A DNA stretch of 64,000 nt from positions 62,001 through 126,000 of the forward strand of contig NZ_JACYTQ010000003.1 in assembly GCF_014841125.1 (NCBI RefSeq), in the 5' to 3' direction. The position numbers and the translations under genes were made by a program. The notes beneath the pieces were generated by a model. The model was not told the origin of the DNA. It was given only the letters and a program-made list of their open reading frames with translations, and did no database searches. Positions 15,939 through 24,844 of the stretch are shown in pieces. The stretch is from Echinicola arenosa (lineage in GTDB: Bacteria > Bacteroidota > Bacteroidia > Cytophagales > Cyclobacteriaceae). Within the stretch, counting starts at the first letter, position 1; every line of letters starts with the position of its first letter.

Positions 15939-18260
15939 TTATTTTTTCTTTTTGGCAAACCTTCCTTTTTTCTTTTCAGGTTGGTTTTCTATGATCTCAA
16001 TGGTTTCATCATAGCTCAGGTCTTCTGCAACTTTGTCTTTAGGTATTTTGAAATTGTTTTTGCCAAACTTGATATATGGCCCCCATCTACCATTCAGGAT
16101 TTGAATATCTGGATTTTCTTTGAATGTCTTGATATGCTTTTTGGCATCTGCCTCTCGCTTGTCTTTTATGAGTTGGATAGCTTCTTCTTCTGTGATGCTC
16201 AATGGGTCTAGCTCTTTTCCCAATGATACAAATTTGCTGTCATGTCTGATGTATGGGCCGAATCTTCCTATTGCTGCGACAATTTTCTTGTCTTCAAACA
16301 TGCCCACATCTCGGGGAAGCTTGAACAATTCCAAGGCATCTTCAAGCGTGATACTTTCGATAAACTGACCTTTTTTTAGACTGGCAAACTGTTTTTCTTC
16401 ATCTTCTTGATCACCGATTTGAACCAAAGGTCCAAATTTACCCAGTCTGGCGATGATAGGTTTTCCGGTTTTAGGGTCTTTGCCCAATTCACGGGAAGAG
16501 CTTACATTGGCTCTTTCTACTGTTTCGGCTTCTTCTACAGTACCATGGAACCTACTGTAGAAATTTTCAATCATATCATCCCATTGTTGTAAACCATGGG
16601 CAATGTCATCAAATTCCTTTTCTACCTTGGCGGTAAATTTATAATCAATGACATTTGGAAAATGTTCTACCAGAAAGTCATTGACCACCATGGCAATATT
16701 AGTAGGGAAGAGTTTATTTTTGTCAGATCCGGCGTTTTCGGTCTTTTCAGCTTTGGTAAATTCACCTCCTTTGATAATCATTTCGGTGTAATTACGTGGC
16801 TTGCCATCTCTAGACTCTTTAATGACGTAATTTCTTTTTTGGATTGTGGAAATGGTTGGCGCATAAGTGGAAGGTCTACCTATCCCCATTTCTTCCAGTT
16901 TCTTTACCAAAGAAGCCTCTGTATATCTGGCTGGAGGTCTGGTAAAGCTTTGTCTGGCTTTCATTTCATTCAGGTCAAGTTCTTGACCGATGGTCAAAGG
17001 AGGTAATAGGCCTCTATTTCCTGCATCATCATCTTCATCTTCATCATCTGTACTTTCTAAGTACACCTTCAAAAACCCTTCAAATTTAATGACTTCTCCA
17101 GTTGCACTCAAAGTAAGGTCAGAATTGCTAATAGCGATACTTACATGTGTTTTTTCAAGTTGTGCATCAGCCATTTGCGAAGCAATGGCCCTTTTCCAAA
17201 TGAGCTCATAAAGTCTTTCCTCATTGCGGTCACCCCCAGCTTCCAGGTTGCTGAAATTTGTTGGCCGGATGGCTTCGTGGGCTTCTTGGGCACCTTCTGA
17301 TTTGGAGGTATAGGTTCTGGCTTTATGGTATTCACTGCCAAAAGCAGATTGGATTTGGTCTTTGGCACTTTCCATGGCCTCTTGGGAGAGGTTGACACTG
17401 TCAGTCCTCATATAGGTAATCTTACCAGCTTCATAAAGGCGCTGGGCAATGGTCATGGTCTGAGAAACTGAGAAACTAAGTTTTCTACTGGCCTCTTGCT
17501 GAAGTGTAGACGTAGTGAATGGCGCTGCTGGAGTTTTCTTTGCTGGTTTTTTCTCCAAATTTTTGATGGAGAACTGAGCATCTAAGCATTCTTTTAAGAA
17601 AGCTTCCGCCTCTTCTTGGGTTTCAAACTTCTTGGGTAATTCTGCATTTAATACTTTGCCTTTGACATCAAATAAGGCAGTGATTTTATAAGAGGATTTT
17701 GATTCAAATTTTTCAATCTCTCTCTCTCTTTCTACGATAAACCTAACTGCGACAGATTGTACCCTACCTGCAGATAGCCCTGCTTTTACTTTCTTCCACA
17801 ATACTGGAGATAGTTCAAAACCAACGAGTCTGTCCAAAATCCTTCTTGCTTGCTGGGCATTGACCAAGTCCACATCAATAGATCTTGGGTTTTCAATTGC
17901 CTTAGTAATTGCATTTTTGGTGATTTCCCTAAATACAATTCTTTTGGTATTGTCATCCTTCAGGTTTAGTACTTCTTTTAGATGCCAAGAAATAGCTTCT
18001 CCTTCACGGTCATCGTCACTCGCTAGGTAAATGGTCTCAGAATCCTTTACCAAACTTTTCAGCTGTTTGATTACTTCTTTCTTGTCGGAAGTGACTTCGT
18101 AGGTAGGTTGAAACTTATTTTTTATATCAATAGCCTTATCGCCTTTTGGAAGATCTCGGACGTGACCATAGCTGGAAGCTACTTTGAAATCTTTTCCGAG
18201 ATATCCTTCTATTGTTTTGGCTTTTGCCGGTGATTCGACAATGACTAGATTTTTTGGCAT
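15939..18260 (-). CDS. topA: DNA topoisomerase I
   Basis: A type IA topoisomerase of 773 residues that relaxes negative supercoils. The TOPRIM domain is at the N-terminus (KNLVIVESPAKAKTIEGYLG, and the acidic triad in ASDDDREGEAISWHL). The catalytic Tyr283 is in the KITYMRTDS segment. The core is complete (RPPARYTEASLVKKLEEMGIGRPSTYA). The C-terminus has no zinc-finger cysteines; instead it carries repeated FGPLVQIG, FGPYIRH and WGPYIKFG units and a Lys-rich tail (KKKGRFAKKKK), the usual Bacteroidota form. It is transcribed alone, with its own promoter and terminator visible. Confidence 0.97.
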   Translation of the reverse strand: MPKNLVIVESPAKAKTIEGYLGKDFKVASSYGHVRDLPKGDKAIDIKNKFQPTYEVTSDKKEVIKQLKSLVKDSETIYLASDDDREGEAISWHLKEVLNLKDDNTKRIVFREITKNAITKAIENPRSIDVDLVNAQQARRILDRLVGFELSPVLWKKVKAGLSAGRVQSVAVRFIVEREREIEKFESKSSYKITALFDVKGKVLNAELPKKFETQEEAEAFLKECLDAQFSIKNLEKKPAKKTPAAPFTTSTLQQEASRKLSFSVSQTMTIAQRLYEAGKITYMRTDSVNLSQEAMESAKDQIQSAFGSEYHKARTYTSKSEGAQEAHEAIRPTNFSNLEAGGDRNEERLYELIWKRAIASQMADAQLEKTHVSIAISNSDLTLSATGEVIKFEGFLKVYLESTDDEDEDDDAGNRGLLPPLTIGQELDLNEMKARQSFTRPPARYTEASLVKKLEEMGIGRPSTYAPTISTIQKRNYVIKESRDGKPRNYTEMIIKGGEFTKAEKTENAGSDKNKLFPTNIAMVVNDFLVEHFPNVIDYKFTAKVEKEFDDIAHGLQQWDDMIENFYSRFHGTVEEAETVERANVSSSRELGKDPKTGKPIIARLGKFGPLVQIGDQEDEEKQFASLKKGQFIESITLEDALELFKLPRDVGMFEDKKIVAAIGRFGPYIRHDSKFVSLGKELDPLSITEEEAIQLIKDKREADAKKHIKTFKENPDIQILNGRWGPYIKFGKNNFKIPKDKVAEDLSYDETIEIIENQPEKKKGRFAKKKK

Positions 18261-18310
18261 AATGGTTTTCTTTACTTTGGCAGCAATGTTTGAACATGCT
18301 CAACAAAATC

Positions 18311-18342
18311 CAAAAATAGACGCGATTATATTCTCCTCCAAA
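18311..18342 (-). promoter_or_regulatory. topA: topA promoter, Bacteroidota consensus
   Basis: On the minus strand, TTTG (18342-18339), a 20-bp spacer and TATTTTTG (18318-18311) match the TTTG/TANNTTTG consensus exactly. The predicted start lies about 45 bp before the topA ATG. Confidence 0.75.
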
Positions 18343-18422
18343 TAATAATCCATCTCATATTGGTTTTGGCATGGTTATTTCGATGTAATATTGTAATTAT
18401 TTTTAATGCATATCAAGGTAAT

Positions 18423-18902
18423 ATGACTAAATATCTCACTTTATTAAGACACGGCGAAGCCGAACATGGTTATGGTCAGTCCGGTGATTTCAAGCGTAAA
18501 CTTACAAGAGATGGAAAGTATAAACTCCAGAGATTGGCCAATGTTTTAAAGGAACGTAAAGTTGAATTTGACCTTTTGCTAAAGAGTCCTGCAACAAGAA
18601 CTGTGGAGACTGCGGGAATTATCCGAGATGCTGTTTTATCACATGAAGATAGAGAAGAGGGAGTGTTGTACTTGGCAGAAACTGATGATATTATAAAAGT
18701 ACTAAATAAGTTGTCTGATGATATTCATAAAGTAATGGTGGTCGGCCACAACCCAGGAATCAGCGCATTGTTATCCTTTCTTACTAATGAATATCAAATA
18801 AGCCTTTCACCTGGAATGATGGCTGTTGTTGAACTTCATGCGGATAAATGGGAATTAGGACTTACTAGGGGGATGGGGACCTTGCAGGAAATATTACAAT
18901 AG
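18423..18902 (+). CDS. sixA: SixA-type phosphohistidine phosphatase
   Basis: A 159-residue histidine phosphatase. The catalytic RHG motif is at residues 9-11 (LTLLRHGEAEH). KSPATRTVETAG supplies the second phosphate-binding Arg, and VVGHNPGISALLSFL the second His. I start at ATG 18423 rather than the in-frame TTG 18360, because the catalytic strand then begins a few residues from the N-terminus, as is usual in this family. It probably dephosphorylates phospho-His on phosphorelay or PTS-like proteins; the target is unknown. It is divergent from topA. Confidence 0.9.
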   Translation: MTKYLTLLRHGEAEHGYGQSGDFKRKLTRDGKYKLQRLANVLKERKVEFDLLLKSPATRTVETAGIIRDAVLSHEDREEGVLYLAETDDIIKVLNKLSDDIHKVMVVGHNPGISALLSFLTNEYQISLSPGMMAVVELHADKWELGLTRGMGTLQEILQ

Positions 18903-19086
18903 TATTAAATGGTAGATTCTATTTTATTGAGTTCAAGAGACTTATGGAATGAGATTTTTGAGTGTTTAATTATCACTTTTTTATATGCAGAAATTCACAA
19001 ATATTAAGTAAATTATAGTTAGTATTTTATCGAAATTAGCACATAGAATACAAGCTTTTTTAGCAGATTAAAACAAATTCAAAAAA

Positions 19087-20157
19087 ATGAGCAGTAAAAA
19101 ACAGGAACTTATTGACAGTTTTGACCCAAATGGAGTAGCCTCACATGGAAGTATTTTTGGTTTACCTTTTGATGATGAGTCAGCATCTTTGATTATAATT
19201 CCAGTACCTTGGGAGGTGACAGTTTCTTATGCCCATGGAACTGCAGAAGGACCAGCTGCTGTGCTCCAAGCTTCAGCGCAAGTGGACCTTTTTCAAGATG
19301 ATATTGTTGATGCTTGGACTATGGGAGTTCATATGCTTCCCATTCCTGAAGATATTCATATTAGTAGTACCAACCATAGAATTTTGGCTGGCAACTATAT
19401 AGAATGGCTCGAAAATGGTAAATCCAAAGAAGAGAAGGAACGCTTCTTGGCTGTGCCAGATTTGATCAAAAAGTCCTGTGAGAAAATGAATACATGGGTA
19501 TATGAAACGGCCAAGAATTACCTGAATCAAGGTAAAAAAGTTGCTTTGTTGGGCGGAGACCATAGTACTCCTTTAGGGTTGGTAAAGGCTTTATCCGAAA
19601 AATATTCAAGTTTTGGCGTATTACAGATAGATGCACATGCTGATTTGAGGGTTGCTTATGAAGATTTTGAATTTTCACATGCTTCCATAGCCCATAACTT
19701 ACTTAAGATTCCCCAGGTTGAGAAATTGGTTCAAGTTGGTATTCGTGATTACTGTGAAGATGAGGCAGAAAGGGCGGAGGATGATGATAGAATCACAACT
19801 TTTTATGACCATGAAATTAAAGACCAATTGTATGAAGGTAGAACTTGGCGATCCATCTGTGACAGAATAATTGCTTCATTACCTCGAGAAGTCTATGTGA
19901 CCATTGATATAGATGGGTTCGACCCAAAACTATGTCCTAATACTGGAACCCCGGTACCGGGAGGGTTTGAGTTGGACCAGATTATGTATTTGATGAAACT
20001 TATTGTAAAATCAGGAAAGAAGATCGTTGGATTTGACTTGGTAGAGGTAGCTCCAGGGCCAGGAGAGGATGAGTGGGATGGGAATGTAGGTGCGAGAATT
20101 CTTTACAGGATGTCAAATTTGATGGGAGTGTCCCAGTCAAAACTTTGGTGGAAATAA
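19087..20157 (+). CDS. Agmatinase/arginase-family ureohydrolase
   Basis: A 356-residue binuclear manganese hydrolase that would cleave a guanidino or formimino group from agmatine, arginine or a related compound. The three metal motifs are complete: GGDHST (His159), DAHAD (Asp182, His184, Asp186) and DIDGFDP (Asp274, Asp276). The N-terminal part (IPVPWEVTVSYAHGTAEGPAAV) and the GTPVPGG motif also fit the family. The protein carries an insertion of about 40 residues around residues 90-135 compared with short bacterial agmatinases. The substrate cannot be fixed from sequence. It is monocistronic and ends at a terminator. Confidence 0.9.
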   Translation: MSSKKQELIDSFDPNGVASHGSIFGLPFDDESASLIIIPVPWEVTVSYAHGTAEGPAAVLQASAQVDLFQDDIVDAWTMGVHMLPIPEDIHISSTNHRILAGNYIEWLENGKSKEEKERFLAVPDLIKKSCEKMNTWVYETAKNYLNQGKKVALLGGDHSTPLGLVKALSEKYSSFGVLQIDAHADLRVAYEDFEFSHASIAHNLLKIPQVEKLVQVGIRDYCEDEAERAEDDDRITTFYDHEIKDQLYEGRTWRSICDRIIASLPREVYVTIDIDGFDPKLCPNTGTPVPGGFELDQIMYLMKLIVKSGKKIVGFDLVEVAPGPGEDEWDGNVGARILYRMSNLMGVSQSKLWWK

Positions 20158-20163
20158 CTATAT

Positions 20164-20192
20164 AGAGCCTGTTTAATAAGACAGGCTCTTTT
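20164..20192. terminator. Bidirectional terminator
   Basis: A 9-bp perfect stem (20164-20172 with 20181-20189), an eight-base loop and T runs lie between the convergent ureohydrolase and P-type ATPase genes. Confidence 0.85.
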
Positions 20193-22153
20193 CATTTATC
20201 AACTATTTTTAGGCTAAAATCCATGTGCTGTATTCTTATTGCATTTAAGATAGCCAGCATCGCAACACCAACATCTGCAAATACTGCTGCCCACATGGTA
20301 GCCATTCCTAAAGCTCCCAAGGATAATACAATCAGTTTGGTCAAAAATGCCAGACCTATATTCTGCCAGACAATGCTTTTGGTCTTTTTACTAATGTCAA
20401 TAGCTTGAGCTATTTTTGAAGGTTGATCTGTTTGGATCACCACATCAGCGGTTCCAATGGCTAGATCACTGCCCAATCCTCCCATGGCTATTCCAATATC
20501 TGCCAAAGCCAGTACAGGAGCATCATTAATGCCGTCTCCAACAAAGGCCACAGTATGTTTTTCATTCTTTTTAAGAAGTTCTACTTGCTTGACTTTGTCC
20601 TGAGGAAGTAAATCACCATAGGCCTTATCAAGTCCCAATTCCTTTGCATATTCTATGGTGACATCACTTTTGTCTCCCGAAAGCATTACTATTTCAGAAA
20701 TACCCTTTCTTCGGAGCAGTTGGATGCTGGATTTGGCATCTTCTTTCAAACTGTCAGCAATATTAATTTGGCCTGCATATTGACCATCAATTGCCACATA
20801 GATTGTGGATGTTTTGCTTGAAGTGGTTTGCTTGGGAATCGTGATTTGGTTTCCAGTAAATAATTTTGAATTACCTACTAATACTTCTTTTCCATTGACC
20901 TTCCCTCTCAATCCTTTTCCTGAAATTTCTTCCATTTCATTAACGGGGAAGGTTTCAATGGAGTGCTCATCGGTATATTCCAAAATGGCTTTTCCAACAG
21001 GGTGCGTACTTTGCTTTTCAAGGCTGGCTGCTAAGCTGATCCATTCGGTGTTTGCTGATTCTGGGGAGATTTCCTGAATTTTAAAGACTCCCTTTGTCAG
21101 TGTGCCTGTCTTGTCCATCGCCAAGGTTTGGATATTTTCCATTCGATCCAAAAAATTAGATCCCTTAAACAGAATCCCATTTTTGGAAGCCGCTCCGATG
21201 CCTCCAAAGTAGCCTAATGGTATGGACACAACCAAAGCACATGGGCAGGAAATTACCAGAAAAACCAACGCTCTATACAACCAATCTGAAAACACATAAT
21301 TACTGACAAAGAAATAGGGGAGTATAACTAAAGCTAAAGCCAAATAGGTGACGATAGGGGTATAGACTTTTGCAAACTTTCGTATAAATTGTTCTGTTTG
21401 GGCTTTTCGGGAGCTTGCTGTACTGACCATTTCCAGTATTTTGGATAGGGAGCTTTCGCTGTATTTTTTATGGACTATCAAAGTGAAGAGTTTTTCTAGG
21501 TTGACCATTCCGGCCAAAACATCTTCTCCTTTACCTAATTTTTTTGGCTTACTTTCTCCGGTAAGTGCAGAGGTGTCGAACCTGCTTCCTTCGTCGAGGA
21601 CAATTCCATCTAAGGGAACTTTTTCACCAGGTCTAACTTGAATGACTTCATCCAATAGGACTTCTTCAGGGTGCACCGTCTTCCACTCACCATTTCTATT
21701 TACCGAGGCTATTTCTGGTCTGATATCTAATAGAGACTTGATATTTCTTTTAGCTTTTCTTACTGCTAATCCTTGAAACCTTTCTCCTAATTCATAAAAG
21801 AGCATTACAGCAACGGCCTCTGGATACTCACCAATGAAAAACGCTCCAAGTGTAGCTATTCCCATTAAGAAGAACTCAGTAAACACTTCTCCTTTTAGTA
21901 TTAAGCTTAATCCTTTTTTTAAGATGGGAGTAGCTACAGGTAAGTAAGAAGCGACATACCAACTCACCCTTAACCATCCAGTAAAGAAAGAAACCTTATA
22001 GTGGTCCATCAACATTCCTATAACCAGCATTAAAAAACAAAACACTAAGGTTCCCCAAGTTTGTAAAAACGATGTGGGCTCGGAGGTTTTGGATCGGGAT
22101 TGTTCTGTTGTTTCACAGCTACAACTATGATTTTGTAATTCTTGGGTGGCCAT
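20192..22153 (-). CDS. P1B-type heavy-metal ATPase (Zn/Cd/Pb class)
   Basis: A 653-residue inner-membrane metal exporter. The membrane CPC motif is in ISCPCALVV, the phosphorylated Asp347 is in DKTGTLTKG, the class-specific HP is in QSTHPVG, and the hinge is GDGINDAP. The last membrane pair (NIGLAFLTKLIVLSLGALG and AVFADVGVAMLAILNAIR) carries the Lys and Asp typical of ZntA/CadA enzymes, supporting Zn(II), Cd(II) or Pb(II). The N-terminus has no HMA domain, only a short Cys motif (CSCE). A -7-like element, TACTTTTG, lies on the minus strand at 22178-22171, but without a good -33. Confidence 0.93.
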   Translation of the reverse strand: MATQELQNHSCSCETTEQSRSKTSEPTSFLQTWGTLVFCFLMLVIGMLMDHYKVSFFTGWLRVSWYVASYLPVATPILKKGLSLILKGEVFTEFFLMGIATLGAFFIGEYPEAVAVMLFYELGERFQGLAVRKAKRNIKSLLDIRPEIASVNRNGEWKTVHPEEVLLDEVIQVRPGEKVPLDGIVLDEGSRFDTSALTGESKPKKLGKGEDVLAGMVNLEKLFTLIVHKKYSESSLSKILEMVSTASSRKAQTEQFIRKFAKVYTPIVTYLALALVILPYFFVSNYVFSDWLYRALVFLVISCPCALVVSIPLGYFGGIGAASKNGILFKGSNFLDRMENIQTLAMDKTGTLTKGVFKIQEISPESANTEWISLAASLEKQSTHPVGKAILEYTDEHSIETFPVNEMEEISGKGLRGKVNGKEVLVGNSKLFTGNQITIPKQTTSSKTSTIYVAIDGQYAGQINIADSLKEDAKSSIQLLRRKGISEIVMLSGDKSDVTIEYAKELGLDKAYGDLLPQDKVKQVELLKKNEKHTVAFVGDGINDAPVLALADIGIAMGGLGSDLAIGTADVVIQTDQPSKIAQAIDISKKTKSIVWQNIGLAFLTKLIVLSLGALGMATMWAAVFADVGVAMLAILNAIRIQHMDFSLKIVDK

Positions 22154-22335
22154 AATTGTCTATTTACTTCCAAAAGTAAGCAATAAAGCAGTGCATAGGA
22201 ATTGCATTTGATCGGAGTGTAAAAGATAGTTCTTATAACCAGAAATTATCAATTTTTGTTGAACCAAAACATTTAATGCATTATAAAAATTGGTATTTTA
22301 ATAGAAGGAAAAAGTTTTAACAAATCCATATCAAT

Positions 22336-23238
22336 ATGAAGTGGAAAGGTAGAAGAAAAAGTTCCAATGTCGATGACCGAAGAGGTCAGTCAGCAGGAGG
22401 GTTTGGCGGAAGAGGGATTTCATCAATGCTCATTGGACCATTGATCAAATTATTGTTTTCTAAAGTGGGACTGATCTTGATCGGTGGGTTTTTATTAATT
22501 TCTTGGCTGACAGGAACCAATCCTTTGAATTTGCTTCAGAATTTTATTGGTGGTAATGGTATGGTCAATGAAGTAGCAACCGAAGTTTATCAAGGAACTC
22601 CAGAAGAGGAAGAACTGGCAGAGTTTAGTAAGGTGGTGTTGGCCGATACTGAGGATGTTTGGAACCAGCTGATGGAAAATTATAGGGAGCCCACCATGGT
22701 TTTATTTACAGGGCAGGTTAAATCTGCATGTGGTTTTGCTTCGTCTGCAAGCGGCCCTTTTTATTGTAGCGCTGATGAACAGTTATACCTTGACTTGAGT
22801 TTTTATCGTGATATGAAGGATCAATTGAATGCTCCTGGTGATTTTGCGCAAGCCTATGTGATAGCCCATGAAGTGGGGCATCATGTACAGCATTTGCTGG
22901 GTATAACCGAAGAAGTACATGGCTTGAGAAGTCAGTTGAATGATGCTGAATATAATAAGATGTCTGTTAAGTTGGAGTTACAGGCAGATTTTCTAGCGGG
23001 TATCTGGGCTCATCATACACAAAAGATGAAAAATATCTTGGATGAGGGAGATATTGAAGAAGCTTTAAATGCAGCCAATGCCATCGGAGATGATCGGTTG
23101 CAAAAACAGGCACAAGGGAGGGTGGTACCGGATTCATTTACCCATGGAACTTCTGCGCAAAGGATGAGATGGTTTAAAAGGGGATTTGATACTGGTGATT
23201 TGTCTCAAGGAGACACTTTTAATGCAGAAAAGCTTTAA
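22336..23238 (+). CDS. ypfJ: YpfJ-family neutral zinc metallopeptidase
   Basis: A 300-residue membrane-anchored putative metalloprotease. An N-terminal basic segment is followed by one hydrophobic helix at about residues 33-60 (IGPLIKLLFSKVGLILIGGF). The zinc site is HEVGHH (His178, Glu179, His182), with a downstream ELQADFLAGIW segment that should provide the third ligand. SACGFASSASGPFYC is the other family signature. Start RGRRKSSNVDDRRGQ-type N-termini are usual in the family. The biological substrate is unknown. It ends at a strong terminator shared with the convergent small lipoprotein gene. Confidence 0.92.
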   Translation: MKWKGRRKSSNVDDRRGQSAGGFGGRGISSMLIGPLIKLLFSKVGLILIGGFLLISWLTGTNPLNLLQNFIGGNGMVNEVATEVYQGTPEEEELAEFSKVVLADTEDVWNQLMENYREPTMVLFTGQVKSACGFASSASGPFYCSADEQLYLDLSFYRDMKDQLNAPGDFAQAYVIAHEVGHHVQHLLGITEEVHGLRSQLNDAEYNKMSVKLELQADFLAGIWAHHTQKMKNILDEGDIEEALNAANAIGDDRLQKQAQGRVVPDSFTHGTSAQRMRWFKRGFDTGDLSQGDTFNAEKL

Positions 23239-23254
23239 GATATCAGTCAAAAAT

Positions 23255-23286
23255 AAAAAGAGCCTTGGTGTACCAAGGCTCTTTTT
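23255..23286. terminator. Strong bidirectional terminator
   Basis: Two 15-base arms (23255-23269 and 23272-23286) are perfectly complementary around a very short loop, with A and T tracts at the ends. Confidence 0.9.
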
Positions 23287-23310
23287 ATTTATTTATAATT
23301 TCTGATGTGA

Positions 23311-23496
23311 CTAGTTGTTTGTCGCATCTTCTACTTCATCCTCAACATCATCTGCAGCATCTTCAACCGCATCACCTGCGTCTTCCATTGTTTCTTCTAC
23401 TTTATCTCCAGCTTCTTCCACTTTACTTTTATCATTTCCACAAGAAGTTAGAGTCATCATACTACTTACGGCGAATAAAATTAGTAATTTTTTCAT
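23311..23496 (-). CDS. Small acidic lipoprotein
   Basis: 61 residues: a lipoprotein signal (MKKLLILFAVSSMMTLTSC, lipobox LTSC) and then about 40 residues of very acidic helix with repeats of about 11 residues (VEEAGDKVEET, MEDAGDAVEDA, ADDVEDEVEDA). The helix is probably amphipathic and free in the periplasm, similar in shape to Lpp-like or stress-induced small lipoproteins. No function is known. It lies after the envelope gene run on the same strand, but about 270 bp away and beyond a hairpin, so it probably has its own promoter. Confidence 0.8.
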   Translation of the reverse strand: MKKLLILFAVSSMMTLTSCGNDKSKVEEAGDKVEETMEDAGDAVEDAADDVEDEVEDATNN

Positions 23497-23621
23497 TGTT
23501 CGATTTGTTTAAAGTTTGAATTTGGTTTATGCGTTTGGTATTACAGTTACAAAGGTCATACCAGTTTTTCTTGTTTTTGTTAAGAAATGTGTAAAAAAAT
23601 CTTTTTTAAATAAAAAGTAAA

Positions 23622-23644
23622 ACCAGTTTTTGCTCAAAACTGGT
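23622..23644 (-). terminator. Hairpin downstream of the DUF481 gene
   Basis: A 9-bp stem (23622-23630 with 23636-23644) is followed on the minus strand by T-rich sequence. It may end the envelope operon transcript, 120 bp after its last gene. Confidence 0.5.
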
Positions 23645-23764
23645 AAAATTGTGAAGTAACAAAATCCATGGATCTCATCACTTATCGTTCGCTAATACCT
23701 TTTGAAAATACATTGATTTGGTTTTTTAGTCAATTGATCATACCTATACTATTGGGAATATTAA

Positions 23765-24778
23765 TTATAATTCCCACCCAAAACCAGTCTGTAATACGTA
23801 GTCAGTACTGCTGGCTCCCTCCACAGCTTGATTGTCATAGTTAAGTGTAAAACCAGCTTTTATATAAAAGTCCAAAGGAAGGTCATACTTGGCATTGAAG
23901 TTAAAATCACTTCTGAAACGGCCTTTTTCTGTAATACCAGGATAAATAACCACGCGGGAATAAAGGTTCAAGTCCCCAATATCATATAGATTAAGTTCAG
24001 ATCCTAGGTAAGCCTCCCAGCTATTCTGGGTTGGGGCGTCGCTTGAATAACGTTCTTTTACGTAGGAAGCACCACCTTCCAGACCGAAGTAGGCATTGTT
24101 GGTATGCAAGATATATTTACCAATACCACCCGTAAAGTTACTTCGTATATCAAGTAGCTGCTCAGTGTTTGATAGAAATGAATAGTTCACGGGAACATAA
24201 AAATCTTTAGGTAAGAACTTCTTAAATGAGAAATTACCGTCTTCCCTTCTTGTCGGTTCCACACCATCTTGACTGGAGCGAATGAGGTTATATCCTGCAT
24301 TGGCTGACCATTTTGACGCCACATAACCTAGTGTACTTGTAATGCCTGATTGCTTTAAATTATTGGCTTTTGTAAAGCTATAGTTTATGTCGACAGAAGC
24401 AGAAAGGCGACTCCAGAAATCATCTTCATAGGTGGTGAAATAAACAATTTCATCCACATTGACTTCCAGATCACCTTGTTCTACACTATTGATCAATACT
24501 TTGCCAGGGCTAGAGGAATTTATTTTTCCGTTTAACCGCTTGCCTGATTGAAGTGAAATCAAATAATTTTGCTTGGAATATACTTCAATTATTTCTTCCC
24601 ATTCTATGGTAAAATCGGAATCGCTATAGTCTGTTTCAATTTTTAGAATCCCTTTGTCCATGGATTTAATTTCACCGACTATGATATTTTTGTTTTTGAA
24701 AACCAAGGAGTCTTCTTGAGCCATTAGGTACTTAAAAGAAATGAGGCATAAAGCAATGAGTAATGTTAATTTTTTCAT
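23765..24778 (-). CDS. DUF481-type outer-membrane beta-barrel protein
   Basis: 337 residues with a signal peptide (MKKLTLLIALCLISFKYLMAQ). An N-terminal SH3/Sm-like region (IIVGEIKSMDKGILKIETDY, SGKRLNGKIN) is followed by a DUF481 (YdiY-like) barrel of alternating strands, starting at about residue 125 (SVDINYSFTKANN) and ending in an aromatic strand (VLQTGFGWEL). It should be an outer-membrane protein of unknown cargo or role. It is the last gene of the envelope run. Confidence 0.8.
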   Translation of the reverse strand: MKKLTLLIALCLISFKYLMAQEDSLVFKNKNIIVGEIKSMDKGILKIETDYSDSDFTIEWEEIIEVYSKQNYLISLQSGKRLNGKINSSSPGKVLINSVEQGDLEVNVDEIVYFTTYEDDFWSRLSASVDINYSFTKANNLKQSGITSTLGYVASKWSANAGYNLIRSSQDGVEPTRREDGNFSFKKFLPKDFYVPVNYSFLSNTEQLLDIRSNFTGGIGKYILHTNNAYFGLEGGASYVKERYSSDAPTQNSWEAYLGSELNLYDIGDLNLYSRVVIYPGITEKGRFRSDFNFNAKYDLPLDFYIKAGFTLNYDNQAVEGASSTDYVLQTGFGWEL

Positions 24779-24844
24779 ATCAAATTAATTTTTATCGGAC
24801 ATTCTATAATCATATCACATTAAAGAGTATTTACTTCTGTTTGA

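Noticed and set aside
23668-23844. 58-codon plus-strand frame with a strongly hydrophobic N-terminal helix
   Set aside because: It overlaps the 3' end of the DUF481 gene in antisense and has no supporting promoter; the hydrophobic part comes from AT-rich noncoding sequence. It could be a toxin-like peptide, but evidence is too thin.
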